NCBI RefSeq assembly: GCF_004336635.1
Contig: NZ_SJXH01000002.1
Location: 62,001-126,000 of the forward strand
DNA length: 64,000 bases
Origin: Acinetobacter sp. ANC 4862
GTDB lineage: Bacteria > Pseudomonadota > Gammaproteobacteria > Pseudomonadales > Moraxellaceae
Direction of reading: 5' to 3'
The notes under the pieces were generated by a model. That model saw nothing but the letters and a program-made list of their open reading frames with translations. It did not search any database and had not been told where the DNA came from. Position numbers and translations under genes: made by a program. Shown here in pieces: positions 41,230 through 53,437 of the stretch (positions are counted from its first letter, which is position 1; each line of letters begins with the position of its first letter).

Positions 41230-42363
41230 TTAGTATATCGCCATATGATTGCGATGAATCATTTCTAAAGAACGTGCTTCACCTAAAACCTGATGAACTT
41301 TATCCGAAGACAAACCCTTCACAATTTCAGCTGAGCGCGAACTAAAGTTGACACGCCCCACAGCAACACGACCACCATGTGAATCGACACATTCAACCAC
41401 ATCACCACGTTCAAAATGACCTTCCACTGCTCTTACCCCAACAGGCAATAAACTGCGATGGTTTTCTTTAATGGCTTTCACTGCGCCATCGTCCAAGACT
41501 AAACGCCCTGCAGTTTGCAGATGCGCAGCCAACCATTGCTGATGTGCAGTAATACGGTCATTATCCGTAATAAACAATGTTCCAAGCAACTCACCAGACA
41601 TTAAACGCGCAAGCACATTGTCGCTTTCGCCACTGGCGATTAGGGTTGGACAACCTGATTTCGCTGCCAAGCGTGCCGCACGAACTTTGGTCAACATACC
41701 GCCACGACCAAATTTTCCGCCACCACCGGCCATATCAAACAGACTTTCATCCAAAGCACGAACCGTATGGAACAGTTTTGCATTTGGATTAGAACGTGGG
41801 TCAGAATCAAACATGCCTTGCTGATCGGTTAAAATAATCAACAAATCTGCATGAACCTGACCTGCGACCATAGCAGCCAAGGTGTCGTTATCACCAAAGC
41901 GAATTTCGTCAGTCGATACCGTGTCATTTTCATTAATAACAGGAATCACATGCCAGTCAATTAAATGCTGCAAAGCATCGCAAGAGTTCAAATAACGACG
42001 ACGGTCTGCCAGGTCATCATGAGTCAATAAAACTTGAGCCGTTTGAATAGAATGATTTTCTAATACACTCGACCAGGTTTGAATCAAGCCCATTTGGCCA
42101 ATAGCAGCACATGCCTGAAGACTCGGTAAATCAGTGGGTCGATTCGACAATTTCATCCGAACCATACCTTCAGCCACAGCACCTGAAGACACCAGAATGA
42201 TCTCGTGTCCTGCATTGTGTAGATCCGCAATTTGTTTCGCCCAATGCGAAATTGCATCCAAATCTAAACCTTGCCCATTTGCCGTGAGTAAAGATGATCC
42301 GATTTTAACAACGATTCGTTTACAACCCTTGAGCTGACGTTGCCCATCTACCACTTCTATCAT
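41230..42363 (-). CDS. proB: Glutamate 5-kinase
   Basis: First enzyme of proline synthesis; phosphorylates glutamate. 377 residues. The amino-acid kinase domain (VKIGSSLLT at about 20; [35 protein letters not shown]) is followed by a C-terminal PUA domain (about 290-377). It lies 28 bases after obgE on the same strand, as in other gammaproteobacteria. proA is not in the window. Confidence 0.97.
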   Translation of the reverse strand: MIEVVDGQRQLKGCKRIVVKIGSSLLTANGQGLDLDAISHWAKQIADLHNAGHEIILVSSGAVAEGMVRMKLSNRPTDLPSLQACAAIGQMGLIQTWSSVLENHSIQTAQVLLTHDDLADRRRYLNSCDALQHLIDWHVIPVINENDTVSTDEIRFGDNDTLAAMVAGQVHADLLIILTDQQGMFDSDPRSNPNAKLFHTVRALDESLFDMAGGGGKFGRGGMLTKVRAARLAAKSGCPTLIASGESDNVLARLMSGELLGTLFITDNDRITAHQQWLAAHLQTAGRLVLDDGAVKAIKENHRSLLPVGVRAVEGHFERGDVVECVDSHGGRVAVGRVNFSSRSAEIVKGLSSDKVHQVLGEARSLEMIHRNHMAIY

Positions 42364-42391
42364 CTTGTCCTCAGTACTCTATCCTAAGAGC

Positions 42392-44151
<1,760 letters not shown>

Positions 44152-44526
44152 TTATTTAGCAACACGTTGTTTATTTTCTAAAATTTCAGGTAAATTTCGT
44201 TCAATCCAACCAATGAGTATTGTCATTTTTTCAGCTGCCTGCGCACCCAGAATAGTTAGCTGATATTCAACTTTAGGCGGTACAACCGGATAAACCGTAC
44301 GAATCAGAAAACCATCTTTTTCCAATACTTTTAAGGTTTGCGCCAGCATTTTTTCACTCACCCCTTCTATGCGCTGTTTTAACTCGCTAAAACGATGCAC
44401 ACCATCACTTAAACAGCGTAAAACTAACACAGACCATTTGGTGGTTAAGTGTTCCAATATTTCACGTGAAGGGCATTGATTAGATAAAACTTGTCCAAGT
44501 AAATGACTGGTTGCGTAGGTGCTCAT
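44152..44526 (-). CDS. HxlR-family transcriptional regulator
   Basis: 124-residue winged helix-turn-helix protein with the HxlR opening CPSREILEHLTTKWSVLVLR, then FSELKQRIEGVSEKMLAQTL (recognition region) and LEKDGFLIRTVYPVVPPKVE (wing). Members often sense quinones, aldehydes or oxidants through a cysteine; here Cys18 is in the usual place. GGAGA precedes the ATG at 44526. Direct repeats upstream suggest autoregulation. No obvious target gene adjoins. Confidence 0.9.
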   Translation of the reverse strand: MSTYATSHLLGQVLSNQCPSREILEHLTTKWSVLVLRCLSDGVHRFSELKQRIEGVSEKMLAQTLKVLEKDGFLIRTVYPVVPPKVEYQLTILGAQAAEKMTILIGWIERNLPEILENKQRVAK

Positions 44527-44878
44527 CCATGTTCTCCAATTTTATTCTTAACTTACTTTTATATATATACTTACCTTAAGCAAGCCACTATAACAAGATA
44601 CGTTGTTCACATATATAAAACCATCAATTTACCGCTTTTTTAGAATAAAAATTATGAGACATAAGACTTAAAAGAAGGCTTGGTTAACAAAAAATGTAAT
44701 TATTTTAAAATGATTGAGTGAATCAAATTTCATAAAGTAAACTCAAAACCGCCTCTATCTAGATCACAAAGTCTCCTAATGACTATTTGAAAGAAAAATC
44801 ATATTTTTTTCAAAAGCGAATGGAGTTAATTTAATTGAGAAAACTTAGGTAACAGCTCAATTTTTAACTTTAGAAAAC
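44527..44878. other. AT-rich gap upstream of the HxlR gene
   Basis: About 350 bases, no gene. It holds a putative operator next to the HxlR gene and ends at the GAPDH terminator. Confidence 0.5.
44551..44575. promoter_or_regulatory. Putative HxlR operator
   Basis: ACTTAC at 44551-44556 is repeated as ACTTACC at 44569-44575 across an alternating AT stretch, 25 bases before the HxlR start codon. HxlR regulators bind similar TAC/GTA-rich sites. Confidence 0.4.
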
Positions 44879-44880
44879 AA

Positions 44881-44909
44881 AAAAAGAGCCTCAAATGAGA
44901 CTCTTTTTT
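44881..44909. terminator. Terminator after gap
   Basis: AAAAAGAGCCTC-AAAT-GAGACTCTTTTT. Confidence 0.85.
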
Positions 44910-44922
44910 ACTACTTTACAAA

Positions 44923-46380
44923 TTATGCATTTGTTTCAGCAGGAACTTTTGGATAGCTTACGCCACACATTTGTTCAGCAATACGTAATACCTGGCAGCT
45001 ATAACCCACTTCGTTATCGTACCAAACATACGCTGTTAAACGATTACCTGAAGTGATTGTTGCTTGCGCATCAAATACACCTGCAGTACGTGAACCGATA
45101 AAGTCAGAAGATACAACTTCAGTAGAATTTGTATAACCAATTTGACCTTGAAGGCTTGAGTTGATTGAGATTTGACGAATGTATTCATTCACCTCTTCAC
45201 GATCAACTTCTTTCTCAAGTGTTAAGTTAAGAATAGCAAGTGATACGTTTGGAGTCGGAACACGTACCGAGTTACCAGTCAACTTGCCTTTAAGTGCAGG
45301 AAGTGCTTTAGCAACTGCTTTCGCAGCACCAGTTTCAGTAATTACCATGTTCAAAGTCGCAGCACGACCACGGCGATCTGCCTTGTGGTAGTTGTCGATC
45401 AAGTTTTGGTCATTTGTGAAAGAGTGAACAGTTTCAACGTGACCATTAAGCACTTTGTATTTGTCATCTAACACTTTTAATACTGGCGTAATTGCATTTG
45501 TTGTGCAGCTAGCAGCAGAAATGATTTTGTCTTCATCTAAAATGTCAGTATGGTTTACGCCATACACCACATTTTTCATTTCGCCTTTACTTGGAGCAGT
45601 CAATACAACACGCGCAACACCTGGGCATTTCAAGTGTTCAGCAAGACCTTCAGCATCACGCCATTTACCTGTGTTATCAATCACCAAAGCGTTATTGATA
45701 CCAAAAGCTGTGTAATCCACTTCGCTTGGGCTTGAAGCGTAAATGACTTTAATGAAGTTACCATTAGCAATGATTGCTTCGTTTTCTTCATCTACAGAAA
45801 TTGTGCCTGCAAATGGACCGTGAATTGAGTCACGACGAAGTAAAGAGGCACGTTTTTCCAAATCACCATCAGATGATTTACGAACAACGATTGCTTTAAG
45901 GCTTAAACCACGACCAAGACCTGATTGACCAATGATCAAGCGGGCAAGGATACGACCGATACGACCGAAACCGTAAAGAACCACATCTTTAGGTTCAACA
46001 GTTGCAGGATTGCCTTCTAAAGATTTAACAGCATCTGCAACAAATGCATCGATGTCGCCGCCTTTTTCTTTAAATTCAACCGCAAGTTTACCTAGATCGA
46101 TTTCAGCAGAACCAATTTTCTCAACTTTAGCCAATGCTTCTAGAATGGGGAAAGTGTTAACCGCAGAAAGTTCAACATCCATCACACGGGTACGACGGTG
46201 TGCTTTTAAAATCTGGATTACTGAACGGTTAACTAAAGAACGACCAAATACCGAAGTCACGATATTTTTTTCACGATACAACTGACCAATTAAGGCAATC
46301 ATATGCTCCGCGATTTCTTCACGGTTTTTCCAGCGACCTTGGTGATCTGCATGTAGGGCGATGATAGTCTCTTTGCTCAC
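44923..46380 (-). CDS. gap: Glyceraldehyde-3-phosphate dehydrogenase, long form
   Basis: Catalyses the reversible NAD(P)-dependent oxidation of glyceraldehyde 3-phosphate. 485 residues against about 330 in classical enzymes. The first 125 residues are an extra helical region, as in the Pseudomonas long-form homologue. NAD-binding VLYGFGRIGRILARL starts near 132. The catalytic Cys is in SAASCTTNAITPV, and WYDNEVGYSCQVLR closes the domain. Acinetobacter lacks a standard glycolysis, so a gluconeogenic role is likely (inference). Confidence 0.93.
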   Translation of the reverse strand: MSKETIIALHADHQGRWKNREEIAEHMIALIGQLYREKNIVTSVFGRSLVNRSVIQILKAHRRTRVMDVELSAVNTFPILEALAKVEKIGSAEIDLGKLAVEFKEKGGDIDAFVADAVKSLEGNPATVEPKDVVLYGFGRIGRILARLIIGQSGLGRGLSLKAIVVRKSSDGDLEKRASLLRRDSIHGPFAGTISVDEENEAIIANGNFIKVIYASSPSEVDYTAFGINNALVIDNTGKWRDAEGLAEHLKCPGVARVVLTAPSKGEMKNVVYGVNHTDILDEDKIISAASCTTNAITPVLKVLDDKYKVLNGHVETVHSFTNDQNLIDNYHKADRRGRAATLNMVITETGAAKAVAKALPALKGKLTGNSVRVPTPNVSLAILNLTLEKEVDREEVNEYIRQISINSSLQGQIGYTNSTEVVSSDFIGSRTAGVFDAQATITSGNRLTAYVWYDNEVGYSCQVLRIAEQMCGVSYPKVPAETNA

Positions 46381-46639
46381 AGATACGTCCTCTAATTAAT
46401 TGTATATCTAGGCATGAATTTCAAAACCCGGCAATTGTAAAGGAATTGTCCGGAAGTTTGAATCAAAAGCTGATTTTGTCTGGCACATTTTGCTATATAT
46501 TCATTATAAATTGACAAAATAGTTGTAATTATTTTTATGATTTTCATATCGAAAGCTATAGACCACCACATTTCAGACCAAAATAATAAATTAGGTTCAA
46601 ATGTTGCTTTATCAGACAAAACTCAAAAGCAGAGACCGT

Positions 46640-47569
46640 TTACTTTAAGCGATCTTGATAATTTTCCAGATTTTGTGCTAATGACTTTTGCTTCCGCTGT
46701 CGCTTGACCAAATGAATTGAACCTTCGACGATCAGAAGTAACACTGCCAACCAAATTGGAATATAAGTCAACCATTCTGCCAATTCCACCCTTTCACCTA
46801 AAGCAATGGATGCAAAAGCCAGTAAAACAGGCTCTAAATAGCTTAACAATCCAAATATAACAAAAGGCAAATAACGACTTGCCAGAATATAACTTCCCAG
46901 TCCCAAAGCACTTAAAAAGCCTAATCCCAAAACAGCCCAGATTAAGTGCTGAAATTGCCCAATTAAAGCAAAAGAGTCACTATAGACAGTTGCTAAATAA
47001 ATAGCGACCGGAAGGATTAAAAATAAATCCCACCAGAAACCACCCAAGTGGTCGGTTTTAAAAGCACGTCTTAAAAAGAAATAGATCGGATAGGCAACGG
47101 CAACATATACCGTTTCCCAAGCAATACTACCAATGCGCCATAGCTCATGCCCAACCCCGACACTAGCAAAAATCACTGCAGCAATTTGCCATTTGGACAG
47201 TTTTTCTTTGTAAAGTACACAACCAATGAGCACCATCACCAACGGTAATAAGAAATAGCCCAAAGAGACTTCCAAACCACGCCCATTAATCGGTCCCCAC
47301 AAGAACAACCAAAGCTGTGTGGTACATAATACTGAACTGACAATCAGCCAGATCAAAAAAGTCGGTTGCTTAAAAATCCGTTTAAATATTTCTGCGATAT
47401 GTTTTAAATCACCGCTCCACCACATAAATAAAGTGAGAAATGGTAGTGTGGCTAACATACGCCAGGCAAATGTCTGTTCGCTATCTAAAGGTTTTAAGAA
47501 TTGAGTATAGAAATATAAAACCCCAAAAGTGACCGATGCCAATACAGACAAAGCTACGCCTTTATACAT
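46640..47569 (-). CDS. rarD: RarD-like EamA-family transporter
   Basis: 309-residue inner-membrane protein with about ten helices. MYKGVALSVLASVTFGVLYF and the block LFLWGPINGRGLEVSLGYFL are typical of RarD, a drug/metabolite superfamily member. It ends in a basic, polar tail. The substrate is unknown; homologues were tied to chloramphenicol tolerance. Confidence 0.85.
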   Translation of the reverse strand: MYKGVALSVLASVTFGVLYFYTQFLKPLDSEQTFAWRMLATLPFLTLFMWWSGDLKHIAEIFKRIFKQPTFLIWLIVSSVLCTTQLWLFLWGPINGRGLEVSLGYFLLPLVMVLIGCVLYKEKLSKWQIAAVIFASVGVGHELWRIGSIAWETVYVAVAYPIYFFLRRAFKTDHLGGFWWDLFLILPVAIYLATVYSDSFALIGQFQHLIWAVLGLGFLSALGLGSYILASRYLPFVIFGLLSYLEPVLLAFASIALGERVELAEWLTYIPIWLAVLLLIVEGSIHLVKRQRKQKSLAQNLENYQDRLK

Positions 47570-47661
47570 CTTTCATCTCTGGATTGATCTCGTCGGCATT
47601 ATAAACATTTCACACCCAGAAAACTTGATCATTCACCCTTCAAATTGACCATATAATAAAA

Positions 47662-47683
47662 AAACCATGCCGAAGCATGGTTT
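47662..47683. terminator. Terminator after the lipocalin gene
   Basis: AAACCATGC-CGAA-GCATGGTTT with an A-run on the left, which gives a U-tract for the - strand gene. Confidence 0.7.
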
Positions 47684-47703
47684 GATCAATCAATCTTTTA
47701 AGA

Positions 47704-48291
47704 TTACTTTTGGGTTTGTTTAGTATGAATCACATCACTAATGTCATAACCTATCGATTGGGCATAATCCAGATATTCTTTTACTACAGCTTGATTCGGT
47801 TGTGCTGAACGAGACAGTACCCACAGATATCTGCGACGTGGCTCACCGACCAATACCGTTTGATAAGCATCGTCAATTTTTAGAACCCAATAATCTCCAC
47901 GTCCTACCGGTAACCAGCGAACAGATTCCGGCAAAAAGCTGACTTTCAACTTGGTATTAAATGGCGCATTTTGAATAAACGCCTCACCGACAGACTCATT
48001 TAATTGTCCATCTTTAGTATAGCAACGGTTATCTACCCCAATATTGCCATTTTCATTTAAGGTATAAATAGCAGATACATCACGATCACACTTATTTTGG
48101 AAGTACATTGGCTTACGGGCAACTTCATACCAAACACCGAGATATTTATCCAATTCAATTTTTTCAACAGTGTGTAAGGTCTTGTTTTTTGCATAAGCCA
48201 TGGTGGCCATACCCAAGCCAATGAGCACGACTCCACCGACAGCAATCTTAGCCAGTTTAATGCCGGCTTTAGGAAGATCATTCGTTGTCAT
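47704..48291 (-). CDS. blc: Blc-type lipocalin
   Basis: 195 residues. The lipocalin signature is GVWYEVARKPMYFQNKC near residue 52, with VDNRCYTKDGQ and YLWVLSRSAQPN. Bacterial lipocalins bind lipids such as lysophospholipids at the outer membrane. E. coli Blc is a lipoprotein; here the N-terminal hydrophobic segment (about 14-34) has no lipobox cysteine. The protein is probably secreted or held by an uncleaved anchor. Confidence 0.88.
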   Translation of the reverse strand: MTTNDLPKAGIKLAKIAVGGVVLIGLGMATMAYAKNKTLHTVEKIELDKYLGVWYEVARKPMYFQNKCDRDVSAIYTLNENGNIGVDNRCYTKDGQLNESVGEAFIQNAPFNTKLKVSFLPESVRWLPVGRGDYWVLKIDDAYQTVLVGEPRRRYLWVLSRSAQPNQAVVKEYLDYAQSIGYDISDVIHTKQTQK

Positions 48292-48416
48292 AAAGCTACC
48301 TTTCCAGTCAAAATTTAAGATTTATAAAAATGAATATCCATTTAAAAATAACCATTCCAACTGAGTGATACTGTAGTGTTATGTAATGATTTTGCTGTAA
48401 AAAATTACTTATCGAG

Positions 48417-50441
48417 CTAACTTAGCATCTGTGCTTTTAAACGGACAATTTCATCACGCAGTCGTGCCGCCTGTTCAAACTGCAATTCTTTTGATGCTTT
48501 TAACATCTCTTTTTCCAGTTTGGACATATGCTTGGCCAGCAACTTAGGATCGGCCAGAATATGACGGTCATCCGCACTTAAAGCACGTGCTTGATCCGAG
48601 ATTTTTTCATCAATTTGATCATCAGTCAGTACTTCACCGGTATCAATATCTTTATTGTTTTGACGTTTTGTACTGCGCGGTGTAATCCCATGCAGCGTAT
48701 TAAACTCGATTTGTTTAGCACGACGTCGATCCGTTTCATCAATCGCTTTTCGCATGGAATCGGTGATGCGGTCAGCATAAAGAATCGCTTTACCTTTTAC
48801 ATTACGTGCTGCACGACCAATGGTCTGAATCAGTGAGCGTTCAGAGCGCAAAAAACCCTCTTTGTCAGCATCCAGAATCGCGACCAAAGATACTTCTGGC
48901 ATGTCCAGACCTTCACGTAACAGGTTAATGCCGACCAGCACATCATGCACACCAGAACGTAAGTCATGAATAATCTTCACCCGCTCTACCGTATCGATAT
49001 CTGAATGCAAATAAGCGACTTTCACCCCATATTCTTTTAAATATGAAGTTAAATCTTCTGCCATACGCTTGGTGAGTGTGGTGACCAAAACACGTTCATC
49101 CAAATCTTTACGCAGATTGATTTCTGAAAGTACATCATCGACTTGGGTCAAAACTGGACGAATTTCAATTTCAGGATCGACCAAACCGGTTGGACGAACC
49201 ACCTGCTCGGCAATTTGCTCGGATTTTTCCAGCTCATATTTTGCCGGGGTTGCGCTGACATAAATCGTGGTCGGAATAATGCGCTCCCACTCCTCAAATT
49301 GCATCGGGCGGTTATCCAGTGCACTCGGTAAACGGAAACCATAATTGACCAGATTTTCTTTACGCGAGCGGTCACCCTTATACATCGCGCCAATTTGCGG
49401 AACCGTCACATGCGATTCATCAATAATCAGTAAAGCATCGTCAGGGATATAATCGAATAAGGTCGGAGGGGCTTCACCCGATGGACGACCAGACAAATGC
49501 CGTGAATAGTTTTCAATTCCGTTGGTATAACCCAACTGCTGCATCATTTCCAAATCATAACGGGTACGCTGTTCGATGCGTTGAGCTTCAAGTAATTTAT
49601 CATGCTCGCGAAAGAAGACTAAACGCTCTTTCAATTCTTCACGAATGGTGCCGATGGCGCGCTGCAAGTTGTCTTTTGGAGTGACATAATGACTTTTAGG
49701 ATAAATCGTGACACGCGGTACTTTACGCACCATTTTCCCGGTTAATGGATCAAACCAGCGGATGGAATCAACTTCATCATCAAACAGTTCGATACGAATT
49801 GCATCTTGATCCGATTCGGCCGGGAAAATATCCATAATTTCACCGCGAATACGATAGGTACCGCGTAAGAATTCAAGTTCATTACGGGTATATTGCATCT
49901 CGACCAGACGACGAATAATGTCGTCTCGACTGATTCGATCGCCCTGTACAATATGCAGCAACATGCTCATATAGGCATTCGGATCACCCAAACCATAAAT
50001 TGCAGAAACCGAAGCCACAATAATGGCATCGCGACGTTCTAATAATGCGCGTGTTGCTGAAAGGCGCATCTGATCAATATGATCATTAATGGCAGAATCT
50101 TTTTCGATAAAGGTATCGGAAGATGGAACATAGGCTTCTGGCTGATAGTAGTCGTAATAACTGACAAAATATTCAACCGCATTATTTGGAAAAAATGACT
50201 TAAATTCGCCATACAGCTGTGCAGCCAAGGTTTTGTTGTGCGCCATGACAATGGTTGGACGTTGAGTCTGAGCAATCACATTGGCCATGGTATAGGTTTT
50301 CCCCGAACCCGTTACCCCTAATAGCAACTGATCGTGATAGCCTTTTTCAATACCACTGACCAGTTTTTCAATGGCTTGTGGCTGATCACCAGCGGGTTGA
50401 TAGCTGGTCACTAATTCAAAAGGTTGCTGACTATCCTGCAT
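48417..50441 (-). CDS. uvrB: Excinuclease ABC subunit B
   Basis: Damage-verifying helicase-like subunit of nucleotide excision repair. Walker [11 protein letters not shown], the beta-hairpin region [12 protein letters not shown], motif DESHVT, motif [11 protein letters not shown] and a C-terminal UVR domain ([20 protein letters not shown]) that binds UvrC. Start 50441 (MQDSQQP) gives 674 residues, close to E. coli's 673. In-frame ATGs at 50450, 50462 and 50495 are alternatives. The divergent macro-like gene starts about 315 bases away. Confidence 0.96.
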   Translation of the reverse strand: MQDSQQPFELVTSYQPAGDQPQAIEKLVSGIEKGYHDQLLLGVTGSGKTYTMANVIAQTQRPTIVMAHNKTLAAQLYGEFKSFFPNNAVEYFVSYYDYYQPEAYVPSSDTFIEKDSAINDHIDQMRLSATRALLERRDAIIVASVSAIYGLGDPNAYMSMLLHIVQGDRISRDDIIRRLVEMQYTRNELEFLRGTYRIRGEIMDIFPAESDQDAIRIELFDDEVDSIRWFDPLTGKMVRKVPRVTIYPKSHYVTPKDNLQRAIGTIREELKERLVFFREHDKLLEAQRIEQRTRYDLEMMQQLGYTNGIENYSRHLSGRPSGEAPPTLFDYIPDDALLIIDESHVTVPQIGAMYKGDRSRKENLVNYGFRLPSALDNRPMQFEEWERIIPTTIYVSATPAKYELEKSEQIAEQVVRPTGLVDPEIEIRPVLTQVDDVLSEINLRKDLDERVLVTTLTKRMAEDLTSYLKEYGVKVAYLHSDIDTVERVKIIHDLRSGVHDVLVGINLLREGLDMPEVSLVAILDADKEGFLRSERSLIQTIGRAARNVKGKAILYADRITDSMRKAIDETDRRRAKQIEFNTLHGITPRSTKRQNNKDIDTGEVLTDDQIDEKISDQARALSADDRHILADPKLLAKHMSKLEKEMLKASKELQFEQAARLRDEIVRLKAQMLS

Positions 50442-50756
50442 AGTATCCATCTTCAACGACATAACCTTCATAGTATGAGGGTTAAAAACCAACATGCAAC
50501 ATCAGCACCCCCTATATTTCTGTATTTTGCTAATTCAGTAGATTTCGTTCAGGTTGATCTTCTTATTTCAGTGCTTTCATCAAATCACATCAGATCAGCT
50601 AAAATCTTTGTAAAGCCTCTTTTTCTTGCAAAACTATCTTTATCCTTATCAAAGACGCTAACTTTTATTCTAATTTTAAAAATCCTGATCTTTCACTTGA
50701 CCATCTGCCATTTCAATTGCAACATGAATGAAAGACCATCACGATTGTATTCGCCT

Positions 50757-51545
50757 ATGTCATATCACTATCACGATGAAAATATTGTAAAAAGCTTACC
50801 TGAAGATACTGTGTTTGTTTTTGGCAGCAATATGGCAGGACAGCATGCAGGTGGAGCTGCACGTACTGCGCTTGAGCACTTTGGTGCGATGACAGGTGTC
50901 GGTCGCGGTTGGTCCGGTCAAAGTTATGCCATTCCGACCATGAATGAGCATTTGCAACAAATGCCCTTGTCGCAAATTCAGCACTATATTGATGATTTCA
51001 AGATTTATACCAAAAATCATCCCAAGATGACCTATTTCATCACCTCAATTGGTTGTGGGATTGCAGGCTATAAAACCGAAGAAATTGCGCCCATGTTTAA
51101 AGGCATTTCACATAATGTGATTTTCCCAAGTTCGTTCCGTCCTTTTGTAGAAAGAGCCTTACCCAAGCTGACCCGACACTTCTTAAGAACTGTTTTTAAC
51201 GATGATGTGATTTTTTCAACCCGTGATGATGACGTTGTTACCGGTCTGGATTTATCTGAAAATGAAAAGAGTGCCGCAAGAATTATTTTAAATACGCAAA
51301 TCTACCCAACCGATAGCAATGGACGTGATCGTAGTTTTGAAATTTCAGATATTTTACACGTTCTAAATGGCAAAATATTTGAATGGCAAAGTAACTCTGA
51401 AGGCCCGATGATGTTTGGCGGCGTGATTTTAGCTTTGCTTGAACTGTACAATATTAATGAAAAAGATTTTATTGATGTGTGGCAAGGTGAACGGGAAATT
51501 CCTGCACCTAAACCTGAAAATAAAGCCCGCAGAAAAAACCGCTAA
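50757..51545 (+). CDS. Macro-like domain protein of unknown function
   Basis: 262 residues. The first 120 or so contain VFVFGSNMAGQHAGGAA, then GWSGQSYAIPTMN and TSIGCGIAGYKTEEIAPMF. This pattern matches a macro-like (A1pp-type) group also found in phages (T4 Tk.4 is one, from memory), suggesting binding of ADP-ribose or a related nucleotide. The C-terminal half (about 140-262) matches nothing I recognise. Start 50757 (MSYHYHDE) or 50724 are likely; the frame runs far upstream to 50424 as low-complexity hydrophobic sequence and overlaps uvrB, so that extension was discarded. Confidence 0.7.
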   Translation: MSYHYHDENIVKSLPEDTVFVFGSNMAGQHAGGAARTALEHFGAMTGVGRGWSGQSYAIPTMNEHLQQMPLSQIQHYIDDFKIYTKNHPKMTYFITSIGCGIAGYKTEEIAPMFKGISHNVIFPSSFRPFVERALPKLTRHFLRTVFNDDVIFSTRDDDVVTGLDLSENEKSAARIILNTQIYPTDSNGRDRSFEISDILHVLNGKIFEWQSNSEGPMMFGGVILALLELYNINEKDFIDVWQGEREIPAPKPENKARRKNR

Positions 51546-51563
51546 TTTTTAATTCCAGCGAAT

Positions 51564-51592
51564 AAAAGCCAATTTCTGAATTGGCTTTTTTT
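51564..51592 (+). terminator. Terminator after the macro-like gene
   Basis: AAAAGCCAATT-TCTG-AATTGGCTTTTTTT. Confidence 0.88.
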
Positions 51593-51728
51593 AGTTATGC
51601 TGAATTGTAATTCGTGACATAACCACCATTAAGCAAAAATATTATTTTACTTATCACATTATTTCCAAATTATTTTTTTCACTCTATACTGCATTCTTAA
51701 ACTTAAATAAAAAATAAGAGCTGCTTGA

Positions 51729-53186
51729 ATGGAAATGCTGGACTCCCCCTTTTTCGAACTATCCCCCATTGCAATGTGGCTTGAAGACTATAGTGAAGTT
51801 AAAAAACAATTTGACCTGTGGCGTGAACAGGGTGTTCAGGATCTGTTAGATTTTCTACAACAAGATCAATCCCGAATACTTGAATGTGCAAGAAAAATTA
51901 AATTATTAAAAGTAAATTCTAAAACCCTGGAACTGTATCAAGCCAAGGACTTTGAACATTTACATCAAAATCTTGATCTAGTCTTTAAAGAAGACATGAG
52001 CAAAACCCATGTTAAGGAACTGCTGGCCTTATGGAATGGCGAAACCCAGTTTTCCAATTCCGCGGTGAACTACACCCTGACCGGTGAACGTCTCGATATC
52101 CAGCTCAAAGGCATTGTACTGCCGCAACATGAACACGATTTATCATTGCTGTTAATTACGACTGAAGATATTACTTCCTATACCGAAGCCTGCCGTCTTG
52201 AAGAAAAAAGCCGACATCTCGCGGAAGCCCGATTTATTTATTCACCGACCTCACTTTGGGTGGAAGATTTTAGCCGGATCAAAATTAAATTAGATCAATT
52301 ACGTGATTTAGGTATTGAAGACTTCAGCACTTTTTTAGATGTGCATAATGATTTCGTGCATGAGTGCATCAAAGAGATTTTGATTATTGATGTCAATCAG
52401 GCAACACTGGAATTATTTGGCGCACCGAATAAAGAGGTTTTGTTTAAAAACATGCATAAAGTTTTTGCTCAGGAAATGACTCAAACCTTTCGAGAGCAAT
52501 TAATCGAGCTTTGGAATGGCAATATTCATCATCAGCGTGAAGCCGTGAATTATGCGCTAGATGGCAGCATCCGCCACGTACTGCTGCAATTTACGGTCTT
52601 CCCCGATTACCTGGATAATTGGGGAATGGTTCAGGTTGCACTCACGGATATCACCGCGCGTAAGAAAGCTGAAAAGTATCTGGAATATTTAGGCAAGCAC
52701 GACGTGCTGACCAAGCTGTATAACCGTTCTTTTTATACAACAGAATTAAATCGGTTACAACGCAATAGGCAGCGCCCTGTGTCCTGTATTTTTATGGATA
52801 TGAATGGATTAAAAGAACTCAATGATCAGTTAGGTCATGATGCGGGTGATAGTTTATTACAACGTATGGGCAACGTATTAAACCAGGTGGTTCAGCAAAC
52901 CCTGTATTCTGCCTGCCGGATTGGTGGCGATGAGTTTGTCATCTTGTTGCCGGGTGCTGATGAAGCAGCGCTACAAAACTGTTTGCAAAGCCTGGAAGAA
53001 CTTTTATTGGTGGATAACCAATTTTATTCCAATCAACCGATTAGCCTGTCCATTGGTTATGCGACCAATCATCTCGATGAACGCATGGAAGATATGCTAA
53101 AACGAGCTGACATGGCCATGTATCAGGACAAAAGAAATTATTATCTTAAGCACAATAGAAAAAAACCAATACTTAGTGATCTTTAA
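51729..53186 (+). CDS. Diguanylate cyclase with duplicated PAS domains
   Basis: 485 residues, soluble. Two PAS-type domains at about 8-148 and 168-310 are visibly repeats of one another (SPIAMWLEDYS / SPTSLWVEDFS; LWNGE / LWNGN). A GGDEF domain follows at about 320-480. The active-site GGDEF is intact at 399-403, so it should make cyclic-di-GMP. The inhibitory RxxD I-site before it is missing (sequence QTLYSACR). No EAL domain. It may feed the PilZ/FimX-like receptors at 3-7 kb (inference). Confidence 0.92.
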   Translation: MEMLDSPFFELSPIAMWLEDYSEVKKQFDLWREQGVQDLLDFLQQDQSRILECARKIKLLKVNSKTLELYQAKDFEHLHQNLDLVFKEDMSKTHVKELLALWNGETQFSNSAVNYTLTGERLDIQLKGIVLPQHEHDLSLLLITTEDITSYTEACRLEEKSRHLAEARFIYSPTSLWVEDFSRIKIKLDQLRDLGIEDFSTFLDVHNDFVHECIKEILIIDVNQATLELFGAPNKEVLFKNMHKVFAQEMTQTFREQLIELWNGNIHHQREAVNYALDGSIRHVLLQFTVFPDYLDNWGMVQVALTDITARKKAEKYLEYLGKHDVLTKLYNRSFYTTELNRLQRNRQRPVSCIFMDMNGLKELNDQLGHDAGDSLLQRMGNVLNQVVQQTLYSACRIGGDEFVILLPGADEAALQNCLQSLEELLLVDNQFYSNQPISLSIGYATNHLDERMEDMLKRADMAMYQDKRNYYLKHNRKKPILSDL

Positions 53187-53210
53187 TCCCGCAAAGTGTA
53201 ATGCCCAAAT

Positions 53211-53242
53211 AAAAAAGCCATGGTTTTTGCCATGGCTTTTTT
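53211..53242. terminator. Bidirectional terminator after the cyclase gene
   Basis: AAAAAAGCCATGG-TTTTTG-CCATGGCTTTTTT. Confidence 0.92.
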
Positions 53243-53248
53243 GAAAGC

Positions 53249-53428
53249 TTAACGCTTACCCATCGAACGGCGTGTGCCACGAGGCGGCATCCAGGTGCGA
53301 TCAGCATAGCGCTGCGGACGCGGACGTAATTCCTCTAACACTTCATCCGTATTTTGCTCAGTCTCTTTTTTTACAGGAAAAGGCAAATTGACCAATGGTT
53401 TCTTCTTGGGAGTATTTTGGGTGCTCAT
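53249..53428 (-). CDS. Small basic proline/arginine-rich protein
   Basis: About 59 residues from MSTQNTPKKK; an ATG at 53437 adds three residues. The protein is polar and basic, with the C-terminus TWMPPRGTRRSMGKR and no membrane segment. It is accepted because it has a shared terminator directly behind it and a protein-like composition. No family or function recognised. Confidence 0.55.
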   Translation of the reverse strand: MSTQNTPKKKPLVNLPFPVKKETEQNTDEVLEELRPRPQRYADRTWMPPRGTRRSMGKR

Positions 53429-53437
53429 GTGATTCAC

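Noticed and set aside
46392..46619. 75-residue frame on the - strand upstream of gap
   Set aside because: No ribosome site, atypical composition, and it fills the probable gap promoter.
50424..50756. Upstream extension of the macro-like protein
   Set aside because: Hydrophobic low-complexity sequence overlapping uvrB, with better starts downstream.
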